Assembly (NCBI GenBank): GCA_907165275.2
Contig: OU015651.1
Coordinates: 11,740,501-11,804,500, forward strand
Reading direction: 5' to 3'
DNA from: Zygaena filipendulae
Lineage: Eukaryota; Arthropoda; Insecta; Lepidoptera; Zygaenidae
DNA: 64,000 bases
In this document: piece by piece, positions 46,866 through 64,000 of the stretch
How the letters are laid out: the number at the start of each line of letters is the position of its first letter
Position numbering within the stretch: position 1 is the stretch's first letter
Position numbers and translations under genes: made by a program
The notes under the pieces: generated by a model
The model's database searches: none
Seen by the model: only the letters and a program-made list of their open reading frames with translations
What the model was told of the DNA's origin: nothing

Positions 46866-49054
46866 TTAAAAATTAAAAAATTCGTCATCATCGTAATTCT
46901 TTTCGGGTTCAGGTTTTCTATGACCCAACAGTGAGGATAGTTTAAAGTCGCTTTCCTCTATGTTATCCAACTTTGGCAATTCCCGCTTTAGAAGCTCTTC
47001 CACGTCAATTTTATCAAATTCTTTTTGTATTCGCTCTCTTATAGGACCTTCTAGAGCGTCAAGTATTTGATATCTTATTAAGTTTGGTACCACATTGAAT
47101 GCAAGTTCGATCACATAGTCAAATGTACCCAAACCGTCACAACGAACTTGTATATTTCCAATTTCGAGGTCTAAATACGTGAGCTGTGGTCTTTGCTTAG
47201 TATCCAGAGATTGAGCCAGAATTATTTTTGCACTAATATAATCAACAGAAAAAGACGCTGTTCCGGCTTTGGATACAAGTCCTTTAACTGCGGCAATTTC
47301 CCAATGTGTGAAGCCCTCAAGTTTTTGTGTGCCAATATCAAAGTCCGCTAAGATAGTATTGTTTTCCATTGCCAAAGTGATGTTGCCGACTCGATGGAAA
47401 GAAGCTAGTCCGGTGACCCATGTATGATACAGACTTACACTAAACATGCCGACGGTGTGGTTGTAATCTTTTAACTTGTACGGGTCCAGGCCCATGTCGC
47501 GTACTTTTTTTCGTGCTTCGCTGATCACCGAATCTAATGGGAGGACTGAATTAGGAAACTGTATATCACCAGCCACTTTATCTAATTCTTCGTTTATTGC
47601 CTTTCTGGCTTTAGTATAAGCTTCTTTTAGGATGTACGGTTTTATGGAGTTAAATAGTAAGAGCCAACTGAGTTAATTACTCCTTGGAACATGTTGCCGA
47701 AGAAGCCTAGGTTTTTGAAATCCATGTTTATGGATGTTGAGGATATGTCTATGTTGATGTCCTGGGCCCTCAGCTTCCCGTCGCGCTCCACACCGATGTT
47801 CGCGCGCGCCGCCAGACTTATGCCAGTTACGACTACTGTGAAGGGTCCTCGTGCTCTGTTCAACCACGTCGACAAAGTATAGTTGCCGAACGCTTGCAAA
47901 GTTTTGATCGTCATTGTTGCTGCCACCTAAAAATAATTACGTTTGTTTTAGAACTCCAATATGTTTTTCAGTATGAGCAAGAAAGAGAGGGAAGAGATAA
48001 TAAGTACCTAACTCTCTTGTGTTTTTTCTGAAACTTAACTTTATGTCAAACAAGATTTTCATTTAGGTATTTTCATTTTAGGTAGTATTAAATCACTCTT
48101 TTTAAAACTCTTATTTTTAGGTTTGTACGCTGCGCTATTTTTTGTGTCCTTTTTTACAAGCTTTAATTTACGTGCCTAATCTTACAATGTTCGTGTGTAA
48201 GTTGAAGTTGTCCGCACTTTACATCGAAAGCAAAGCATATTTTATCACAGTTAAATATTTTGCTACCTACTCTCAAGCTGATCTATGGTGCTGGGAGGCT
48301 GATTTGTTCTCATGAGTACTTTTCATTAAGTTCACAAAAAAACAATTCTTTATTAAATTCTCACCTCCATTTCCGCAACATTGATTTTGATATAATCTAT
48401 TTTGAATTTATTTATTCCATACACTGAAGTGTTTGTAAAATGCATTGTGCTCCCTAACGTGAGTGATTGCTTCATATCAGGAACAGGGTAAGGGTCCGGG
48501 ATGTTGGCCCTGGGCAACCCGACCGGGTCTGGCTTTTTGAAATGGTCCAGGATATCTAAGATCTGTTCACTCATCTTCTTTTCACCCTCAGCAAGAACAA
48601 TCGTTTCCAACTTTTCATCCGGAATTTCTTCTGGAACATCTGCAATTTAAATATAAAAATTTCTGTATATTTTTCCAGGAATGTTAAGTTAGTCACTTTA
48701 GTGTGAAGCAGGTAGAGTACAAATTGATCTTAGATTAAAACAAAAAGGGCGGGTATTGTTATTTGTTAGTATTTTTTTTGATCTCGACAGATGACTGTGT
48801 TTCTACTATTGATTTTTTTGGAGGTACATGTTGCTATTTTTAGCCTACTTGTTCCTTTTTTTGAAGATTTTTTATTATTATTTAAGACTTCTACTATTAA
48901 TTATTTTTTCCACACAAGGTGTAATAATGTTGCAATTTTACACGCGATTACATAAAATTTTGTTCATATTATTGGTTCACATACCTTGGGTGCATCCAAA
49001 ATAACATAGATGTAGAGTAAGCAACGTAACACAACACACATATTGGAGCCACAT
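46866..49054 (-). pseudogene. double-TULIP (group-7-allergen-like) protein B, frameshifted paralogue of A
   Basis: Three exons on the minus strand match gene A: 49054-48985 (leader MWLQYVCCVTLLTLHLCYFG), 48639-48365 and 47926-46866. Splice borders and phases (1, 0) are the same. The long third exon is broken. About 90 codons in, the frame runs into TAA at 47644-47642. The conserved sequence then continues in another frame (SIKPYILKEAYTKARK, through MAGDIQFPNS to NYDDDEFFNF). Comparison with A places a one-base deletion at about 47651-47665. As read, the product would be about 209 aa with only the first module. The 236+ codons downstream are intact, so the change is either recent or an assembly error. 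The intact family role would be secreted lipid binding. Confidence 0.82.
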
Positions 49055-49571
49055 TTCTTCAATTATTGTATAACTAAGCTATTTATCTATACCTTGTTGA
49101 AATTATAAAAGTTATTTTAGATTTTTTTTTATTAGAAATGCTATGAATTTATACACAAATAAACACTTATAACTCTTAAAACATTTCCAACAACATAACT
49201 CATTGAATAGAAAAAGGGAACTAAGGGTCTCTGGAGTAGACGGGGAAGGTTTACAAGTCATAAAGTTACGAGTATTGTTTGGTTTGTCGAAGTTGGGTAA
49301 ACACTTATCGTGCATTTTTAGTAATGTTTAGATGATGTTCGTATATTGTGTGTATTTGGTTTTCGGTGTAAATATTGTGCTATTACTTAATTTTTTTCCT
49401 TGGCTCTACGGTGCAGTTGGCTAGAGATTTAAATTTCAATTTGAAATGATCTTTTTACTTATAACACTTGAACCTTCTGATTTAAAGTTGTTCGATTATG
49501 TAAAGTTTAGAAAAAAAGCAAGAACGAGTGGGTACAAAGTAACTATAATAACCATTACAATATATTTTGTT

Positions 49572-49755
49572 CTAGCTGTCCCCCGCGGTTTCACCCGCGG
49601 TAATTTCGAAGTTCCCACGGGAATTCCAGGATAAATATAGATATAAATCTTCCTCATGAGTCACTCTATCCACCTATTGTTAAAAACCGCAAAAAAATCC
49701 GTTGCGTAGTTTTAAAGATCTAAGCATGCATGCGCAGACAGACAGCGGGAAGCGA
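49572..49755 (-). mobile_element. Helitron-like element
   Basis: CTAGCTGTCCCCCGCGG start, CCCACGGGAATTCC block, then AATCCGTTGCGTAGTTTTAA and AGACAGACAGCGGG. The same variant 5' part recurs at 59753-59930, so these two form a subfamily. Confidence 0.75.
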
Positions 49756-50445
49756 CTTTGTTTTATGCTATGCAGTGATTCTAAAACAACAGAGTCATCT
49801 ATCTGTTGGTGCAAAAATTATTATAAGCATGTATCTTAAAGTCTAACCTACCTTGTATTTAGTGACGTTCGTTTTATAAGCTCAACTAGCTCAGAAAACT
49901 TGTAACAAAATACAGATGCCGCTGATGACTACCATAGATAGTATCCCTCATGAACTTCATCTATCAATCATCCTACCTTTATCAACTATAATCTATTGCG
50001 GGTTGTCTATGACTAGTCTCAGATATTCCAATACTTACCCCAGATGGATTCTCGGGGTTTTGCCTATAAATAATTGTTTACAGAGCGTCCAGAGGTCGAC
50101 CGGAAGGGGTTTCTAAAAAGTAAATAAAATCCCTACTAATATTATAAATGCGAAAGAAACTCTGTATGTCTGTTACGCTTTTACGCCTTAACGGCGTAAC
50201 TAATCATCATGAAATTTTGTACACATTTTATCAGAGGTACAGAGAAGGACAAAGGGTACTTTTTATTTTTTTCGTCTCTGGAAATGGGAAACAGTACCAC
50301 GCACTGTATACGCGATTTCCTCTAATCGGCAATGGAATTCAAAATAGTGTCAAAAAGGAGGTGTCTTTGAAAATCATGTGAATGCGCGTAAGTTATAAAT
50401 TTTTTTGAAAAGGATAAGAAAAGAACAGTCGTCTTTATCAAAAGA

Positions 50446-50765
50446 CTAGCTGTGCCCCGCGGTTTCACTCGCGTGTTTCGGAATTCCCATAAGAACTCTA
50501 AGGTAATCTTAGCTAATTAGCAGAGAAAGTCCCCGTCCAAATCGGTTCAACCATTTCGGAGATTCACCCGCGTGAGTTTCGGAATTCCCGCAGGGGCTCT
50601 TTATCTATATCTGTGTCTTATGAAGTGGATTATTATTATTATTCTTTTATTCTTCTTCTCCTTACAATAAAAAGACAATAAAAACAGAATTAGCGAAATT
50701 GGTCCAGCCGTTCACGTGCGATGCCATGACCAAGGGAAATATAGGGATTCATTTTTATATACATT
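50446..50765 (-). mobile_element. Helitron-like element, second subfamily
   Basis: It starts CTAGCTGTGCCCCGCGG, has two GAATTCCC-type modules and the AATTGGTCCAGCCGTTCACG block, and ends ATAGGGATTCATTTTTATAT. It mirrors the forward copy at 27632-27925. A truncated first-subfamily piece lies at about 50133-50262. Confidence 0.7.
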
Positions 50766-50987
50766 ATAACATATATATTGTATATTGATGAAGATAGTTG
50801 TATGCAGATCCCGAGGAAGCTTACTATTTATGGTAGACGACGTTATGGTAGTTTTGTGGCGTTAGAAACTAAAACATCAATATTTTTGAATCAGTCAAGG
50901 TTCGAATTTGACAAAGAACCCATAAGTCGTGGCGTTTACGCTTCTTACACCTAATTTACTTGTCTCAGTGCAACAAACTAAACACGC

Positions 50988-51021
50988 TATAAAACTGCAC
51001 GAGCTGTACAAAGTCTCATAG
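50988..51021 (+). promoter_or_regulatory. core promoter of takeout gene 3 (TATA + initiator)
   Basis: TATAAAA at 50988-50994 is followed, 30 bases from its first base, by an arthropod-like initiator TCATAGT whose A is at 51018. A start there gives a 63-nt 5' UTR before the ATG at 51081. Confidence 0.6.
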
Positions 51022-51080
51022 TTATTATCTGGACATTGTCATAGGTAGACAGTAATTTTAATATTTACACCCATATTAAA

Positions 51081-61336
<10,256 letters not shown>

Positions 61337-61374
61337 ATGCCTTGAATGTTGTTAGTAATTTTAGTTGAAGTAGC

Positions 61375-61380
61375 ATTAAA
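61375..61380 (+). terminator. probable poly(A) signal of takeout gene 3
   Basis: ATTAAA, the common variant signal, lies 39 bases after the TGA at 61334-61336. A TATTTATTGTTTTTTTTTT stretch follows at about 61419-61437. Confidence 0.45.
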
Positions 61381-61536
61381 TTAATTAGCAATGTTATAAA
61401 ATATATTTTTCTTGATTATTTATTGTTTTTTTTTTTTATATTTTCCGTAAAACTATAGAAATTATACTAAAACTAAAAATAAAAATACTATTATATATAT
61501 AAATACTATTATATATATTATAAATACTATTATTTA

Positions 61537-61620
61537 CTAGCTGTTCCCCGTGGTTTCATCTGCGTTAATTACGGAATTCTGCGGTAGGTAATTGCCCATG
61601 TCATTTTGCAAAATTCCATG
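61537..61620 (-). mobile_element. Helitron-like 3' fragment
   Basis: CTAGCTGTTCCCCGTGG start and a partial hairpin block, truncated after TTTTGCAAAATTCCATG. Confidence 0.65.
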
Positions 61621-61938
61621 CAAAGTAACAGAGAGTATATGTGAGTGATTATTTATGAGTGGTATTCTCTAGCCAAACTATAGGTCAAAGATTGTTCATC
61701 CAATTAGAAAATTCCACCGATGAAATCTAACAATGGAATGCATCAACAAGTGTACTCCAAAAATATCTGTTAGAACTTAATACGGCGTTGCCAATAACTT
61801 GTGCTTGTCAAACGGTCGGTAGCTCGCCTTGACCGACGCGTTGCTTCACCTGCCGCTGCAATACGTTATTCTAGACGACCAGAATCCATAGGAAGGGGTA
61901 CGCAAACGTTGAGGTACCTTTTAAAAAATATTTATTTA

Positions 61939-62110
61939 CTAGCTGCTTCACTCACGTTAATTTCGAAGTTCCCGCTGGAATTTTGTTGTAAAAAGTACCC
62001 GATATCCTTTAATGTACCCCTGACAAAATATGTAGGCAAAATTTTATGATCATCGGTTGAGCTGTTAAGGTGTGAAAGCGAAAAAAAATTAAACTCACAT
62101 TCGATTTTAA
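61939..62110 (-). mobile_element. Helitron-like element
   Basis: It starts CTAGCTGCTTCACTCACGTT, has TTTAATGTACCCCTGACAAA and GATCATCGGTTGAGCTGTTA, and ends in the family's ACTCACATTCGATTTT region. Confidence 0.7.
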
Positions 62111-62404
62111 AAAACATTCGATTTCATTGGGCTTATTGGGATCGTGACCTAAATACACTAAATGCAATAATGAGTCCAGACGCAATCTCAAATCCCAGTC
62201 TCAATCTGTATAAAGCAGCTTCCTCACTGAGATTAACCCAGGCGAAACTATTGAAGCTAGGATCAGGACAGTACTTGCTTTTTGTGACGCTAAGACTCAC
62301 TAAGCAAAGTTTTCTTGAAATTATACCTCTCATTAAGAGTTTGAAAAGGGAGTTCAAAGTATGTATATGAATGCGGGTGCAACGGCGGTGGAACAGCTGA
62401 ATTT

Positions 62405-63540
62405 GTCCTACGTATATAAATTGTTTGCTAAAAGTAACTTAAATTACACCTACTATTTACCTTCCATTACAGGCGATAGTACTTGTAGGTTCCTGTATTA
62501 GAAAAAATCTCATCAATTTCCTAACCTTTTAAAAGAAGGACTTCTGTAAACTTATTTTTTAAATTTACTGGTCTGGGCTGTGCGTTGATAAGTTGGAACT
62601 TGTGACATGTAATGTTTATAGGTAGATAAAAAGGATCAATTAACACTAAAAACACCCGTTTGTGAATGATAAAACTATGCAGCGTAATAATATATTTATC
62701 AGTTCTTGTTTATAACAATATCGCTCGGTTAAAAATAATGTTGATGATCGACAGTCCTTTTATAAATGATAAGGGTAAATACTAAATGATCAGTAGTACT
62801 ATATTAATTGTTATAAGTCAATTGAGTAAATGTCCAAATGTCAAAAAATCACAAAATGCACATGCATTCATGCATGAATTTTAGAATTCCCTAACTTTGC
62901 ATCGGGATAATTCCCAGTGTCCTATACCAGTACTTACCTAAAGTGTCATAAATTATATTATGCATACAAAGTTGTTGCACCCGCGAGTCTTTCTAGATTG
63001 CCTCGAAAAATTTCTGTTCCCATATGAAAGGTTACTCAGGAATACAGTTTGTACATTTTTGGAATTGCTTTGAAAATTTAGTTCTGCCAAATTGTTTTCT
63101 TTATAGTGCGGAATGCATATACATATAGATAGATTAAAGAAAATGACCGGACACTGCGCAACACATCGCAAATCACGTGCGCAGATCGGAAAAGTTTACA
63201 TCAAGCCGCTCGGTGTGTACAACCCACATCCACATCCAGGATGAAGGAAACGTGAGAGTTTGCAACGAACGGAAATTACCGATTATAATCCGTATACGTT
63301 AGCCCACGTCTATTTTGATATTATTTACTGAATCCCTAAGTGTCTGTCTCGTTTGTTTGCACAGCGATTGGTAGGGATGGCAGAAAAGTTATCGATAAAC
63401 ATGCTTAATTTAGTGCAGCGCAATAGGGCTGATGATTTGACGGACATTCACAAACGTCCTTAGACGTCGTAGACGGAGAGGTGGTCGTGGGTTTCGCGAG
63501 GTTTGCAGTGGCCGCCAACACCGCGCGACGGATGGCCGAT
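62405..63540. other. intergenic, between takeout genes 3 and 4; no gene seen
   Basis: AT-rich spacer. The last few hundred bases are the 5' flank of the next leader exon. No other frame is supported. Confidence 0.5.
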
Positions 63541-63565
63541 AACCAACACTCTTCGTTCCTATATA

Positions 63566-63572
63566 TATAAAA
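63566..63572 (+). promoter_or_regulatory. TATA box before the right-edge leader exon
   Basis: TATAAAA inside a TATATATAAAATTTTATAT stretch, about 89 bases before the ATG at 63655. The initiator about 30 bases downstream (near 63596, CTGAGTT) is only a weak match. Confidence 0.45.
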
Positions 63573-63654
63573 TTTTATATCACAGCTCGCCCGCTGAGTT
63601 TTGCGAAACGTTAGAGTACGCGTGTTGTGCAAGATAGGGTACGAATATATCAAT

Positions 63655-63709
63655 ATGCGGTCGGCGTCGGTGATCCTACTGGCGCTGCATTTTGTGGCTG
63701 CTGAATTAC
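63655..63709 (+). CDS. signal-peptide exon of a probable fourth takeout/JHBP-type gene (partial)
   Basis: ATG opens MRSASVILLALHFVAAEL, a typical short leader, ending after one extra base at the donor gtaagt. The phase-1 ending is the same as in the leader exons of takeout genes 1-3. The first four residues MRSA also match the leader of takeout gene 1. The following exons lie outside the window, or at least no Cys-containing second exon is visible up to 64000. It follows takeout gene 3 on the same strand by 2.3 kb. Family membership is inferred from neighbour, phase and leader only. Confidence 0.5.
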
Positions 63710-64000
63710 GTAAGTATCGGGTTTAATTTATACAAGTCCAAGTTAATGACGAAAAGATTTATTTCCGATTCCAAGTTGTGGTTTTATGCCTCCACCGTTT
63801 TGATGGTGATTCTGCCAATGTCAAAGTTTGGAAAAATACAGTATCAAAATGTTGCTTCGTCAGCGATTCCAGAGGTAGAATAATTTTTTTTTTGCATACT
63901 TCGATAAAATTAATTCATATAAAATTAATGTTAATTCTAAAAAACTATACCTATAATAGTACCAGTAGATAGTATAATACATAGGTATAGGAAAATTACA

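Overview
The window looks like nuclear DNA of a moth or butterfly (Lepidoptera). It is AT-rich, its genes are split by long introns with GT..AG junctions, and it is full of short non-autonomous transposons. About 30 copies or fragments belong to one Helitron-like family with a CCGCGG hairpin and a CTAG end. The recognisable host genes all encode secreted proteins of the TULIP (BPI/JHBP-like) lipid-binding fold. No bacterial operon, CRISPR array or rRNA gene is present.

Host genes, left to right: (1) a takeout/JHBP-family gene on the minus strand (1165-17534) whose 3' exons lie beyond the left edge; (2) a complete six-exon takeout/JHBP gene on the minus strand (23397-35207, 247 aa); (3) a three-exon minus-strand gene (38675-41243, 459 aa) for a secreted protein with two group-7-allergen-like TULIP modules; (4) its tandem paralogue (46866-49054), which carries a one-base frameshift; (5) a complete six-exon takeout/JHBP gene on the plus strand (51081-61336, also 247 aa) with a TATA/initiator promoter; (6) the signal-peptide exon of a probable further family member at the right edge (63655-63709). 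The most natural reading is a local cluster of secreted carriers for small hydrophobic ligands. Ligands and tissues cannot be read from the sequence.

Mobile DNA fills the introns and spacers. At 3669-12454 a pogo-like DNA transposon relic is split by a 7.6 kb LTR element (3980-11619). The two 236-bp LTRs of that element differ at one position and a GTAT target duplication flanks it, yet no gag-pol frame remains inside. A jockey/CR1-type LINE with a long reverse-transcriptase frame and a (GATTT)n tail lies at 19824-22091. A complete-looking Tc1/mariner-superfamily transposon with a DD41D transposase and inverted repeats of about 0.5 kb lies at 44043-46640; a 210-bp hAT-type MITE with a perfect 8-bp target duplication sits inside it. 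A 1.0 kb pogo-like element (36370-37396) and a 443-bp MITE (18502-18944) have each inserted into a Helitron-like copy, so the insertion order can be reconstructed. Several other MITE families occur in two or three copies.

Gene models were built by hand from reading frame, splice signals, phase agreement and comparison among the paralogues in the window. No database search was possible. Host gene structures (except the truncated first one and the single-exon last one) and the main transposons are well supported. Names of repeat families are tentative.
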